In this document: piece after piece, positions 19,322-27,814 of the stretch
How positions within the stretch are numbered: the first letter of the stretch is position 1
How the letters are laid out: every line of letters begins with the position of its first letter
Assembly (NCBI GenBank): GCA_964434425.1
Contig: CAYSVH010000003.1
Span: forward strand, 124,001 to 188,000
DNA: 64,000 nt
DNA from: CALMEC01 sp964434425
Lineage (GTDB): Bacteria > Actinomycetota > Thermoleophilia > Miltoncostaeales > Miltoncostaeaceae
Direction of reading: 5' to 3'
Notes under the pieces: generated by a model
What the model was told of the DNA's origin: nothing
Databases searched by the model: none
The model's input: only the letters and a program-made list of their open reading frames with translations
Translations under genes and position numbers: made by a program

Positions 19322-20506
19322 CTACGAGCATTTCGCGCGGCGCCTGACGATTCCGTTGTTCGGGAAGCGCACATGCATGTGATCGTGGTGCGCGACCGGC
19401 AGGGTCACAACGACACCTGCGGTGCGCCTGACCTTGATCGCGGGACCGACGAATACGTGTGAGGCCCCGGCCTGCAGGAACAGGCACACGATCTGACGGG
19501 TGGCGACCTGATCGACCTGGTGGGGCGACGAGGGCGGGGCCACGCGACGATCCCTGCGCGGGTAGTAGACATCGACGTCAAGGCCGTTCTGGTGTGAGAC
19601 GTGCGCAAGTCCGCCGTGCCGGCTGCGAAACCGGCCACCCAGAGGACGGCTCAGATCACCCACCAGCAGGGGCGGGCTGCCCGGGCCCCTCCTGTCGTGG
19701 ATGTGGTGGGCGACCCACAGAATGCTTGCGACGAGACGGCGACTGCCGTAGCGCCGCGATGTTGCGTTCCCCATCCCGACGTCGGGATACCACGTCGCGT
19801 GGAAGGGCCCGGACACGGGCAGGAGCACGCCCTTGGCAAGGGCGCCGTTATACGGCAGGCCGGTCGAACGCGACTCATGCCACACGACTCCGGGATGGGC
19901 ATCCACCATCCGCGATACAAGCGTCGCGGCGGGCCCGGCAGCCCCGGCGAAGGTGAACGCGCGGTTCGTCACGACCGCCTGGCGCCGGGCGCACGTCTCG
20001 CGGATCGGGATGAACCGGACCCTGTTGCCCGGCAGCCGACGGTAGGAGTAGAGACCCGCGCCATGCCTGTCGGCGCAGCGGAGACTGCCCCCGGTATCCG
20101 TGAACCGAACCGTCTGATCGGAATCGAACTTCGCCGAACCCCGCACGACGATCGTGTTGAGATCGCCTCGGGCAAGCATGTAGGGAGTCGTCGTGCCACG
20201 CGCGTTCGGGCCGAACCTCACCCACCATGCTCCGTGGTGCACGGCCGGCCCCGTCGCGATCTGCGCCCAGGCCCGGCCAACGAGCACGGTCACCTTCTCG
20301 ACCACCGGTGCCGGCGCGGGTGCAGGTGCCGGTTCGGGAGCCGGTGCGGGTTCGGGTGGCGTGGGTTCCTCTCCCGAAGGCGTCTCGGCCGTCACCGCAG
20401 ATGCTGCGGGCGCACCGATCCCGAGAACCGCCGCGAGCACCATCGCCCCCAGGGCGAACCGCGTTCTTCGTGCCGTGGTGGATCCGTTGTCCGATCGAGG
20501 AGGCAT
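19322..20506 (-). CDS. Secreted MepA-like (M74) murein endopeptidase
   Basis: A 394-residue exported protein. After the signal peptide (about 1-38, ALGAMVLAAVLGIGAPAASA) comes a Pro/Glu/Ala-rich linker (EEPTPPEPAPAPEPAPAPAPAP). The middle region is uncharacterised, and the C-terminal domain (about 225-394) carries the LAS-type zinc motifs: SHQNGLDVDVYYPRRD and HHDHMHVRFP. These are the signatures of penicillin-insensitive murein endopeptidase MepA, which cuts D-Ala-meso-DAP cross-links. A conserved RYGSRRLV upstream also fits the family. The first ATG of the frame gives a good signal peptide. Confidence 0.85.
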   Translation of the reverse strand: MPPRSDNGSTTARRTRFALGAMVLAAVLGIGAPAASAVTAETPSGEEPTPPEPAPAPEPAPAPAPAPVVEKVTVLVGRAWAQIATGPAVHHGAWWVRFGPNARGTTTPYMLARGDLNTIVVRGSAKFDSDQTVRFTDTGGSLRCADRHGAGLYSYRRLPGNRVRFIPIRETCARRQAVVTNRAFTFAGAAGPAATLVSRMVDAHPGVVWHESRSTGLPYNGALAKGVLLPVSGPFHATWYPDVGMGNATSRRYGSRRLVASILWVAHHIHDRRGPGSPPLLVGDLSRPLGGRFRSRHGGLAHVSHQNGLDVDVYYPRRDRRVAPPSSPHQVDQVATRQIVCLFLQAGASHVFVGPAIKVRRTAGVVVTLPVAHHDHMHVRFPNNGIVRRRAKCS

Positions 20507-20808
20507 CCGGTCCTGTCCGTCGTCCGTGCCGTGGCCATCACCGATACGGCGGGGCCGTAGACCCAGTACGACGCCGACGCGAGGGTGCCTGCCCGGGAGC
20601 CGGGCGATGGTACGCCTGTCCCGGGTGCCGTGAGGACGCAGATGGCCTCCGGCGCCGCCGGGTCGTCATCCGGGGCGACGAGGTTGCCCGTCGTACGACT
20701 GTGCCCCCTGAGATGGCATCCCGCGAGCACCTGACCAGGCGCTCCAGCGGAACAGCTCGGTGTCCGGCGACGCACTGCGTCGCCGGACACCGGAAAGCGA
20801 AACGCGAT
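20507..20808. other. Intergenic region between MepA-like gene and mdh
   Basis: About 300 bases without a gene. It should contain the MepA-like promoter (no clear TANNNT near the start) and holds the strong hairpin at 20758-20792 that ends the mdh transcript. Confidence 0.6.
20758..20792 (-). terminator. Perfect 17-base hairpin downstream of mdh
   Basis: A 35-base perfect inverted repeat: the arm CGGTGTCCGGCGACGCA, a single C, and its exact complement. It begins 16 bases after the mdh stop on the minus strand. It serves as a terminator, though a one-base loop would open to at least three bases. Confidence 0.65.
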
Positions 20809-21795
20809 CTAGCCGAGCATCTCCGCGACGGTCTCGCGCTCGCCCACCAGCTCGTCGTTGCTGACGCCGATCTTCTCCTTGGCGAAGTCGTCGTGCTCCC
20901 ACGTGGTGTCCACGGTGTACTCGCCGACGCCGGTGGTGCGCACCGGCACGGAGGCCCAGACGCCCTCGGCGAACCCGTAGTTGCCGTCGGACCTGACCGC
21001 GATCGAGTGGACCGTGTCACCGGGGGTGACGAGGGCCTTCACGTGGTCGATGAGGGCGTTGGCCGCCGACGCCGCGCTGGAGAGGCCGCGGGCCTCGATG
21101 ATGGCGGCGCCGCGCTTGCCGACCGTGGGGAGGAAGTCCTCCTTGAGCCACCTGTCGTCGGTGATGACGTCCGTGACCGCCTTGCCGCCGATCGTGGCGT
21201 TGGTGAAGTCGGCGAACATCGTCGGCGAGTGGTTGCCGAAGATGACCAGGTTCTCGACGTCGGTGACGCGAGTGCCCGACTTCTGGGCAAGCTGCGTGAC
21301 CGCGCGGTTCTGGTCGAGGCGGGTCATGGCCGTGAAGCGCTCGGGGCCGAGGCGCTTGGCCTGTGACGCGGCGATCATGACGTTCGTGTTGCACGGGTTG
21401 CCGACGACGGCGACACGGCAATCATCCGCGGCGACCTCGTCGATGGCCGTTCCCTGCTCGATGAAGATCTTGCCGTTGTCACGAAGCAGGTCGGCGCGCT
21501 CCATTCCCGGTCCACGCGGCTTCGATCCGACGAGGAGGCACCAGTTGGCAGCCTCGAACGCCTTGCGGGGATCGTCGTTCAGCTCGATGCCGTGAAGCAG
21601 CGGGAAGGCGCAGTCGTCCAGCTCCATGGCGACACCGCGCATGGCCTTCTGCGGGCCCTCGACCGGGATCTCAAGAAGCTGGAGGATGACCGGCTGGTCC
21701 TTGCCGAACATCTCACCGGCGGCGATGCGCGGGAGAAGGCTGTATCCGATCTGACCGGCGGCACCGGTGACGGCGACTCGAATTGCGTTGCTCAT
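20809..21795 (-). CDS. mdh: Malate dehydrogenase
   Basis: A 328-residue NAD-dependent malate dehydrogenase of the cytosolic-type (LDH/MDH type 2) subgroup, interconverting malate and oxaloacetate. Key features: the N-terminal Rossmann motif VTGAAGQIGYSLL, ELDDCAFPLLHGI, the substrate-loop KPRGPGMERADLL, VVGNPCNTN, and the catalytic histidine in FGNHSPTMFADF. Length and motif order are canonical. It follows icd with a 27-base gap containing AAGGA in front of the ATG, so both belong to one TCA-cycle operon. A perfect hairpin follows. Confidence 0.96.
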   Translation of the reverse strand: MSNAIRVAVTGAAGQIGYSLLPRIAAGEMFGKDQPVILQLLEIPVEGPQKAMRGVAMELDDCAFPLLHGIELNDDPRKAFEAANWCLLVGSKPRGPGMERADLLRDNGKIFIEQGTAIDEVAADDCRVAVVGNPCNTNVMIAASQAKRLGPERFTAMTRLDQNRAVTQLAQKSGTRVTDVENLVIFGNHSPTMFADFTNATIGGKAVTDVITDDRWLKEDFLPTVGKRGAAIIEARGLSSAASAANALIDHVKALVTPGDTVHSIAVRSDGNYGFAEGVWASVPVRTTGVGEYTVDTTWEHDDFAKEKIGVSNDELVGERETVAEMLG

Positions 21796-21822
21796 GTGTT
21801 CCTTTTCGTCCTTTGTCCGCGA

Positions 21823-22905
21823 TCAGCCCTGGAGCTTCTTGACGAGGGCGTCGGCGACGCCGCTGGTGCCGACGGCGGTCGGGTCGTCCCGGTCGGCCTT
21901 CATGTCGTAGGTCACGTCCTTGCCCTCACGGATGACTTCGGCGATGGCGTTCTCCATGCGGTCGGCCGCCTCGGTCTCCTTGAGGTATCGGAGCATCATG
22001 ACGCCGGAGAGCATCATGGCCATCGGGTTGACCTTGTTCTGACCGGCGTACTTCGGCGCGCTGCCGTGGGTGGGCTCGAAGAGCGCGGCCCGGGTACCGA
22101 TGTTGGCGCCCGGGGCGACGCCGAGACCGCCGACGAGGCCGGCGCAGAGGTCCGACAGGACGTCGCCGTAGAGGTTCGGGAGGACGAGGACGTCGTAGAG
22201 CTCGGGCTTCTGCACGAGCTGCATGCACATGTTGTCGACGATGCGCTCCTCGAACTCGATGTCCGAGTTCTCGGCGGCGACCTGCGTGGCCACCTCGAGG
22301 AAGAGGCCGTCGGAGTACTTCATGATGTTGGCCTTGTGGACGGCCGTGACCTTCTTGCGGCCGTACTCACGGGCGTAGTCGAACGCGTACTGCACGATGC
22401 GGCGGGTACCCTCGACCGAGATCGGCTTGATCGAGATGCCCGAGTGATCGGCGATCTTCGCTCCGGAGAGCTCTTCGATCTCGCGGCGGATCTTCTCGGC
22501 GTCCGGCGTGTCCTTCTCGAACTCGATGCCGGCGTAGAGGTCCTCGGTGTTCTCGCGTACGAGTACGAGGTCGATGTCGGTGTACTTGCTGCGTACACCC
22601 TCGTACGACTTGCAGGGGCGAACACAGGCGTAGAGGTCGATGGCCTTGCGGAGCGCGACGTTGACGCTGCGGAAACCGGTGCCGACCGGGGTCGTGATCG
22701 GGCCCTTGATGGCGATCTTGTTCCGCTCGATCGATTCGATGACCGTGTCGGGAAGCGGGGTTCCGGCGGTCTCCATGATGTCGACGCCGGCCTCTTCAAC
22801 GTCCCAGTTGAAGTCGACGCCCGTTGCATCGAGGACGCGCTTCGTCGCCTCGGCGATCTCGGGACCTGTGCCGTCCCCCGGAATAAAGGTCACATCGTAA
22901 GCCAC
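21823..22905 (-). CDS. icd: Isocitrate dehydrogenase (NAD-type, IDH/IPMDH family)
   Basis: A 360-residue beta-decarboxylating dehydrogenase. Motifs: FIPGDGTGPEI, KGPITTPVGTGFRSVNVALRK (phosphorylation-loop/substrate region with SVN), YACVRPC, LVRENTEDLYAGIE, VHKANIMKYSDGLF (catalytic lysine), and NLYGDVLSDLCAGLVGGLG, EPTHGSAPKYAGQNKVNP. The STN/SVN-like substrate motif and ENTEDLYAGIE favour isocitrate over isopropylmalate; the short length fits NAD-linked enzymes. It is upstream of mdh and divergent from sdhA, so the locus codes three consecutive TCA-cycle activities. The start is GTG (22905), with AAGGAG nine bases upstream. Confidence 0.9.
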   Translation of the reverse strand: MAYDVTFIPGDGTGPEIAEATKRVLDATGVDFNWDVEEAGVDIMETAGTPLPDTVIESIERNKIAIKGPITTPVGTGFRSVNVALRKAIDLYACVRPCKSYEGVRSKYTDIDLVLVRENTEDLYAGIEFEKDTPDAEKIRREIEELSGAKIADHSGISIKPISVEGTRRIVQYAFDYAREYGRKKVTAVHKANIMKYSDGLFLEVATQVAAENSDIEFEERIVDNMCMQLVQKPELYDVLVLPNLYGDVLSDLCAGLVGGLGVAPGANIGTRAALFEPTHGSAPKYAGQNKVNPMAMMLSGVMMLRYLKETEAADRMENAIAEVIREGKDVTYDMKADRDDPTAVGTSGVADALVKKLQG

Positions 22906-22974
22906 GGCGTTCGACTCCTTGCGCGCTGATCAGTGAAGCGGCCGGACCTTTCTGGTACGGCCGACCGGCCGCTG

Positions 22975-22980
22975 AGTATA
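22975..22980 (-). promoter_or_regulatory. -10 element of the icd-mdh operon
   Basis: On the minus strand TATACT lies about 70 bases before the icd GTG, which has its own AAGGAG site. No TTGACA-like -35 was evident. Confidence 0.4.
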
Positions 22981-23053
22981 GCCGCCGCGGGGGGTCCGGG
23001 ATCCGATTCCGAGCGCTTCCGGGCACTTTGTGACCGCGATTGTCCACATCCGA

Positions 23054-23073
23054 TTTCGTATGAACATACGAAA
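23054..23073. promoter_or_regulatory. 20-base palindromic operator candidate
   Basis: TTTCGTATG-AA-CATACGAAA is a perfect 9-base inverted repeat with a 2-base centre. It is AT-rich amid GC-rich DNA and lies between the divergent TCA-cycle operons, the expected place for a shared operator. The regulator is unknown; it does not match the actinobacterial LexA or IdeR boxes. Confidence 0.6.
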
Positions 23074-23447
23074 CCCTCATGCCGATCGCGGGTCGATCCG
23101 GCAAAGAGCCGTGGCCCCCGCCCGAGAGGAGGGGGCCGGACAACGAGGACCGATGCCCGTCCACGGCCCGGCGAACCGCTGATCCCACCCGAACTTTACG
23201 AAAGACAAGTTGCCGGTCCTACTCGGCCTCACGTCCCCTTGCGCAGAGGGTCGCCAGCGGACGCCGTCGCCGGCCCGACGACGAGTCACGACCCCAGGTC
23301 GCCTGCGTGGACTCCGACGATCCGAGGATCTCGTGCCACGACTCACCATGGTGCGCTCCTCAACGGAACCCCGGCATCGAACCGGGGACGGTTGGCCCCG
23401 ACATCGCACTCTGCGGCGAGCAATTCTCACGGATGCCGCGCGAGCCA

Positions 23448-23453
23448 GATAAT
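23448..23453 (+). promoter_or_regulatory. -10 candidate of the sdh operon
   Basis: GATAAT lies 40 bases upstream of the sdhA GTG, leaving a short leader that contains the GGAGG ribosome site at 23478-23482. Confidence 0.4.
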
Positions 23454-23492
23454 GTCCGTGGCCAGGCCCCGAAAGCTGGAGGAAAGCGAAGC

Positions 23493-25187
23493 GTGCGGAC
23501 GCATGATGTCGTGGTGGTAGGCGCAGGACTTGCTGGTATGCGCGCGGCCATCGCCGCCAAGGAAGCCGGTGTCGATGTGGCGCTGGTCACCAAGATTCAC
23601 CCGGTCCGGAGTCACTCCGGCGCCGCTCAGGGCGGGATCAATGCCGCGCTCGGCAACGAGACCGACGACAGCCCCGAGAACCACACGTTCGACACCGTGA
23701 AGGGATCGGACTACATCGGCGACCAGGACGCCATCGCCATCCTCTGTGAGGAGGCTCCTGGAGAGATCATCCAGCTCGAGCACTGGGGCGCGATCTTCAG
23801 TCGGCACGAGACCACGGGAAAGATCGCCCAGCGACCGTTCGGTGGAGCCGGCTTCCCCCGCACCTGTTTCTCGGCGGACGTGACCGGACTCGTGATCCTC
23901 CACACGCTGTGGACCGTCTGCGTCAAGCTCGACATCCCGGTGTACGAGGAGTACTTCGTCACCGAGCTGATCCGTGACGAGAACGGTGCGTGCAGCGGTG
24001 TCGTCGCATACGACATGATCCACGGCACCATCGAGACGATCGCCGCCAAGGCGGTCATCCTCGGAACCGGCGGCGCGGGCCGCGTGTACCGCCCCTCCAC
24101 CAACTCGCATTCCAGCACCGGCGACGGCATGGGCATGGCGCTCGCCATGGGCCTGCCGCTGAAGGACATGGAGTTCATGCAGTTCCACCCCACCACGCTC
24201 GCCGCCAACGGCGTGCTGGTGACGGAGGGTGCCCGCGGAGAAGGCGGCTATCTGCTGAACAAGGACGGCGAGCGGTTCATGTCCAAGTACGCGCCGAACA
24301 AGCTCGAGCTTGCGTCGCGTGACGTCGTCTCCCGCGCCGAGGCCACCGAGATCCTCGAGGGCCGCGGCGTCGACGGATGTGTGTTCATCGACCTCCGCCA
24401 CCTGGGTGCCGACCGCATCAAGGAGCGGCTCCCGCAGATCCGGGAACTGGCCATCGCGTTCGCCGGTGTCGATCCCATCGACACACCCATCCCGATCCGC
24501 CCCGGAGCCCACTACCACATGGGTGGGATCCACACGGACCCCTGGGGGGCCACGCCGCACATGCCCGGCCTCTATGCCGCCGGCGAGTGTGCCTGCGTCT
24601 CCGTGCACGGCGCCAACCGCCTCGGCGGCAACTCGCTGCTCGACACCGTGGTCTTCGGCCGCCGCGCCGGCGTCGCCGCCGCGGGATACGTCCAGAGCGG
24701 GGTCAACGGCCGTCCCAGCAGCGTGTCGAACGCCCAGGCCCGCGACTTCGAGCGCAAGGTCCAGGAGCTGCTCAACCGCAAGAACGGTCCCCGTCAGCAC
24801 GAACTGCGCGACAAGCTCGCCGACACGATGCAGGAGAAGGTCGGTGTGTTCCGCACCGGTGAGGAGCTCGAGTCCGCCAAGAAGACGGTCCACGAGCTCC
24901 GCGATCAGTTCAAGGACGTCATCGTCGACGACAAGGGCAAGACGTTCAACCAGTCGCTCATCCACACCATCGAGACCGGATGGCTGCTCGACCTCGCCGC
25001 GTGCATGGTCGAGGGTGCCGTCGTCCGGACTGAGAGCCGCGGCGCCCACTCAAGGGTTGACTTCCCCGACCGAGATGACGAGAACTGGATGAAGCACACG
25101 CTGTCGTACCTCGACGGCGACGACATCCGCCTCGACTACTCCGAGGTCAGCGTCACCAAATACGAACCGCAAGTCCGTACCTACTAG
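23493..25187 (+). CDS. sdhA: Succinate dehydrogenase flavoprotein subunit
   Basis: A 564-residue FAD subunit that oxidises succinate to fumarate. The dinucleotide motif VVVGAGLAGMRAAIAA is at 7-22, and the covalent-FAD histidine is His41 in VRSHSGAAQGGINAA. HPTTLAANGVLVTEGARGEGG, GGAGRVYRPSTNSHSSTGDG and RPGAHYHMGGIHTD complete the active site; GANRLGGNSLLDTVVFGRRAG follows. Start GTG 23493 gives the expected N-terminus and has GGAGG ten bases upstream; the frame is open further upstream but not homologous. SdhB follows after 10 bases. It belongs to the SQR form with an HdrB-like anchor. Confidence 0.95.
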   Translation: MRTHDVVVVGAGLAGMRAAIAAKEAGVDVALVTKIHPVRSHSGAAQGGINAALGNETDDSPENHTFDTVKGSDYIGDQDAIAILCEEAPGEIIQLEHWGAIFSRHETTGKIAQRPFGGAGFPRTCFSADVTGLVILHTLWTVCVKLDIPVYEEYFVTELIRDENGACSGVVAYDMIHGTIETIAAKAVILGTGGAGRVYRPSTNSHSSTGDGMGMALAMGLPLKDMEFMQFHPTTLAANGVLVTEGARGEGGYLLNKDGERFMSKYAPNKLELASRDVVSRAEATEILEGRGVDGCVFIDLRHLGADRIKERLPQIRELAIAFAGVDPIDTPIPIRPGAHYHMGGIHTDPWGATPHMPGLYAAGECACVSVHGANRLGGNSLLDTVVFGRRAGVAAAGYVQSGVNGRPSSVSNAQARDFERKVQELLNRKNGPRQHELRDKLADTMQEKVGVFRTGEELESAKKTVHELRDQFKDVIVDDKGKTFNQSLIHTIETGWLLDLAACMVEGAVVRTESRGAHSRVDFPDRDDENWMKHTLSYLDGDDIRLDYSEVSVTKYEPQVRTY

Positions 25188-25197
25188 GGGAGCCGAC

Positions 25198-26154
25198 GTG
25201 CCTTCGACGACATTCAAGATTTTCCGTTACCAGCCGGATGCATCGGACGAGCCGGAGCCCTATTACCAGGACTTCACGGTTGAGCACGGCGAGAAACTCA
25301 CCCTGCTCGACGCGATCCTCAACATCCAGAACGAGCAGGACGGGACCATCGCCGTCCGGTATTCATGCCGGAGCGCCATCTGTGGCTCATGTGCCTGTAA
25401 GGCCGACGGTCGCACCGTCCTCGCCTGCATGCAGCAGGTCGAGGAGCTGAAGGAGTGGTCGGGCAAGGACACCGTCCAGGTCGACCCGATCGGCAACTTC
25501 AAGCCGATCAAGGACCTGGTCGTGGACATGGCGCCGTTCTGGGCGAAGGTCAAGGCGGTCAAGCCGTACCTGCTGCCCGATGGCCCGCCGCCCGAGAAGG
25601 AGCGCATCGTTCCCAAGGAGGCCATGCAGCGCCTGGTCAAGGAGACCAACTGCATCCTCTGCGCGGCCTGTTACAGCGAGTGCAACTCGCTGGCGGTCGA
25701 CGAGGAGTTCGTCGGGCCGGCTGCGCTCGCCTGGGGCTACCGCTTCGCGGGCGATATCCGTGACGGCCAGCACAAGGAGCGCGCCAAGCTGTACACCGGC
25801 AAGCACGGTGTCTGGGACTGCACCCGCTGCAACTACTGCAACGAGCGCTGCCCCAAGGGCGTCAACCCGCGCGACGCGATCGAAAAGCTCGGCGCGATCT
25901 CGTTCCGTGAGGGTCGCGGGATGAAGGACGCCGGTGCACGTCACGCGGTCGGATTCCTCTGGTCGGTGAAGACCGGCGGAAAGCTGAACGAGATCCTCCT
26001 CGCCGGTGTCACCGACCCGGTCCGGATGGGGCTCGACGTGCCGTTCGCGGCACGGATGTTCAGCAAGGGCAAGGTCCCGGGACCCCTCCCGCACAAGGTC
26101 AAGAACCTCGACCAGGTCAAGAAGCTCGTGAAGAACGTGAAGGAGACGATCTAA
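25198..26154 (+). CDS. sdhB: Succinate dehydrogenase iron-sulfur subunit
   Basis: A 318-residue electron-transfer subunit. The N-terminal ferredoxin domain binds a 2Fe-2S cluster (YSCRSAICGSCACKADGRTVLAC). The C-terminal domain carries CILCAACYSEC and CTRCNYCNERCPKGVNP for the 4Fe-4S and third clusters. It is about 80 residues longer than common SdhB, with a C-terminal extension (after NPRDAIEKLG) rich in basic residues. This suits the sdhABE-type complexes where a soluble HdrB-like protein replaces the haem anchor. It starts with GTG ten bases after sdhA; the next gene begins four bases after its stop. Confidence 0.94.
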   Translation: MPSTTFKIFRYQPDASDEPEPYYQDFTVEHGEKLTLLDAILNIQNEQDGTIAVRYSCRSAICGSCACKADGRTVLACMQQVEELKEWSGKDTVQVDPIGNFKPIKDLVVDMAPFWAKVKAVKPYLLPDGPPPEKERIVPKEAMQRLVKETNCILCAACYSECNSLAVDEEFVGPAALAWGYRFAGDIRDGQHKERAKLYTGKHGVWDCTRCNYCNERCPKGVNPRDAIEKLGAISFREGRGMKDAGARHAVGFLWSVKTGGKLNEILLAGVTDPVRMGLDVPFAARMFSKGKVPGPLPHKVKNLDQVKKLVKNVKETI

Positions 26155-26158
26155 CCCC

Positions 26159-27043
26159 GTGGCCAAGTCATTCGCCTACTACCCCGGCTGCATCGCGGAG
26201 TTCTCGTCCAAGGAGCTCAACGCGACCACCAAGGCCCTCGCCCCCATGCTCGACATCGAGCTGGTGCCGATGCCCTCCGCCACCTGCTGTGGCGCCGGCG
26301 ACATCGCCGAGGCCAAGCCGAACCTGTACCTCGCGCTGAACGTGCGCATCCTCTCCGAGGCGGAGGAGATGGGACACGACATCCTCACGATCTGCAACGT
26401 CTGCACCATGAACCTGCGCAAGGCCAACAAGATGGTGAAGGAGGATCCGCACCTGCTGGAGGCCGTGAACGCCGATCTGGTGAAGGCCGGTGCCCGCCCC
26501 TACAGCGGCTCCACCGAGGTGACCCACCTCCTGTGGTACATCTCGACGGAGGAGGGGCTCGCGCTCCTCGAGCGGCAGGGTCCGCGCGGCCTGAACGGCC
26601 TGCGCGTCGCTCCCTACTACGGCTGCCAGCTGCTCCGGCCGTCGTCGGTGATGGGCTTCGAGGACCCCGACAAGCCCGAGTCCATGGAGCGCCTCATCCG
26701 CGCCCTGGGCGGCGAGGTCGCCGACTACGAGGCCAAGACCAAGTGCTGCGGCTTCCCCATCGTGCTCGCGCGCGAGAAGGTGGCCCTGTCCGAATCGCAC
26801 ATCGCGCTGTCGCAGGCACGTGATGCCGGCGCCGACTGCATGGTGACCCCGTGTCCGCTGTGCCACCTGGCGATGGACGCCTACCAGCGCAAGGCGGAGA
26901 TCCAGAACAACACCGAGTACAACATGCCGGTGCTGCACCTGCCGCAGCTGCTCGGCCTGGCGCTCGGCCTGGGTCGCGACACGATGCTCTTCAAGAAGCA
27001 CATGGTGTCGGTGGAACCGGTCCTCGAGACCGTCGGCGTGTAG
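26159..27043 (+). CDS. HdrB-like subunit of succinate dehydrogenase
   Basis: A 294-residue protein with two CCG domains as in heterodisulfide reductase subunit B: the first has YYPGC...TCCGAGD...CNVC, the second YYGCQLL...KCCGFPIV...CPLC. Such domains bind a non-cubane 4Fe-4S cluster. In archaeal (Sulfolobus-type) and some bacterial succinate:quinone oxidoreductases a protein of this family, called SdhC or SdhE, replaces the haem-bearing membrane anchor and may bind by amphipathic helices. No hydrophobic SdhC/SdhD genes are present here, and the three genes are tightly packed, so this is its role by context. It starts with GTG four bases after sdhB. A strong terminator follows. Confidence 0.88.
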   Translation: MAKSFAYYPGCIAEFSSKELNATTKALAPMLDIELVPMPSATCCGAGDIAEAKPNLYLALNVRILSEAEEMGHDILTICNVCTMNLRKANKMVKEDPHLLEAVNADLVKAGARPYSGSTEVTHLLWYISTEEGLALLERQGPRGLNGLRVAPYYGCQLLRPSSVMGFEDPDKPESMERLIRALGGEVADYEAKTKCCGFPIVLAREKVALSESHIALSQARDAGADCMVTPCPLCHLAMDAYQRKAEIQNNTEYNMPVLHLPQLLGLALGLGRDTMLFKKHMVSVEPVLETVGV

Positions 27044-27080
27044 CCGCTCATCTCGCCGCCTCCGATATCTCCGCGGTATC

Positions 27081-27111
27081 CCTCGCGCGCCGGCGGTCCC
27101 GGCGCGCGAGG
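27081..27111 (+). terminator. Terminator of the sdh operon
   Basis: CCTCGCGCGCCGG pairs perfectly with CCGGCGCGCGAGG across a 5-base loop, followed by TCATTT. Confidence 0.75.
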
Positions 27112-27246
27112 TCATTTCGGGGGTGCGCGCTCGTGCAGAACGCCCTCGACGACGCACCTCACACGTCCCGCCCGCGCCGCGTTCTCCCGGTGGTCCGAGT
27201 GACGGATCCACGGACCCCTGGATGTCCGGCCGCGATCGGACACGAC

Positions 27247-27252
27247 TACACT
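27247..27252 (+). promoter_or_regulatory. -10 element of the membrane-anchored protein gene (leaderless)
   Basis: TACACT, seven bases, then GTG at 27260. Confidence 0.5.
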
Positions 27253-27259
27253 GCGGATC

Positions 27260-27814
27260 GTGTCCGAGGATCTCCTTCTCCTCTGCCTCGCCGCACTCGG
27301 CGGGATTTTCGCCGTCGCCTGGGGGAGCCGCCGGATCGGGGTTCCCGACGGGGACGCCATGGTTGACGCCCGCACCCAGCTGCAGGTGCGACTGGACGCA
27401 CTGCGTGCGCGGGCCATCCTGCTCAGACGTCACCCGGAGGTCACCGACACCGGCCTCGCGCGCATCGACGGGGTGATCGAGAAGCAACTCACGATCCAGG
27501 GCGACACCGAGAAGGCCGGGACCGCGGAGGACATCCGGGCGCTGGAGTCACAGCTCGCCGGAGCGTTCCTCACGCTCGAACAGGTGGGACGGCAGATGGG
27601 CGTCGATGCACCGGCCGATCTCCCCTTCGCAGGCCTCTGCCACTTCGATCCCCAGCACGGCGCGGCCGAATCGTCGACCTCCGCGGGGAACGCCGTCTGC
27701 ACGAGGTGCGCGGCGGCGCTCGCCGACGGAGAGGACCTGCGTCAGCGCCAGGTGGCCGATGGCGGTCGGCCGGTCCCCTTCACGGCGATCGCCGAACGCA
27801 GCGAGATGGTCTAG
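27260..27814 (+). CDS. Membrane-anchored protein with C-terminal zinc-ribbon-like motif
   Basis: Not recognised as a named family. The 184-residue product has one N-terminal helix (LLLLCLAALGGIFAVAW), a helical middle likely to form a coiled coil (about 35-110), and a C-terminal motif CHFDPQHG...(18 residues)...CTRC that looks like a small metal-binding ribbon. The helix followed by cytoplasmic helices suggests a membrane-tethered adaptor. Start GTG follows TACACT by seven bases. Its stop codon TAG and the asd stop on the other strand share the same four bases CTAG (27811-27814), an extreme convergent overlap. Confidence 0.75.
   Translation: MSEDLLLLCLAALGGIFAVAWGSRRIGVPDGDAMVDARTQLQVRLDALRARAILLRRHPEVTDTGLARIDGVIEKQLTIQGDTEKAGTAEDIRALESQLAGAFLTLEQVGRQMGVDAPADLPFAGLCHFDPQHGAAESSTSAGNAVCTRCAAALADGEDLRQRQVADGGRPVPFTAIAERSEMV

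Larger units (their letters stand above)
22906..23492. other. Divergent regulatory region between icd and sdhA
   Basis: This 587-base region has no credible gene. It contains a minus-strand TATACT at 22975-22980 for icd, a 20-base palindrome (23054-23073), a GC-rich hairpin (GGCCCCC/GGGGGCC, 23113-23137), a small CCCCGG/CCGGGG hairpin (23369-23387), and GATAAT (23448-23453) for sdhA. Confidence 0.6.

Noticed and set aside
23054..23073. LexA (SOS) box
   Set aside because: The palindrome lacks the CGAAC-N4-GTTCG pattern of actinobacterial LexA sites.
23369..23387. tRNA T-arm-like hairpin (CCCCGG-TTCGATG-CCGGGG on the minus strand)
   Set aside because: No acceptor, D or anticodon arms could be paired around it, so it is not called a tRNA or tmRNA.
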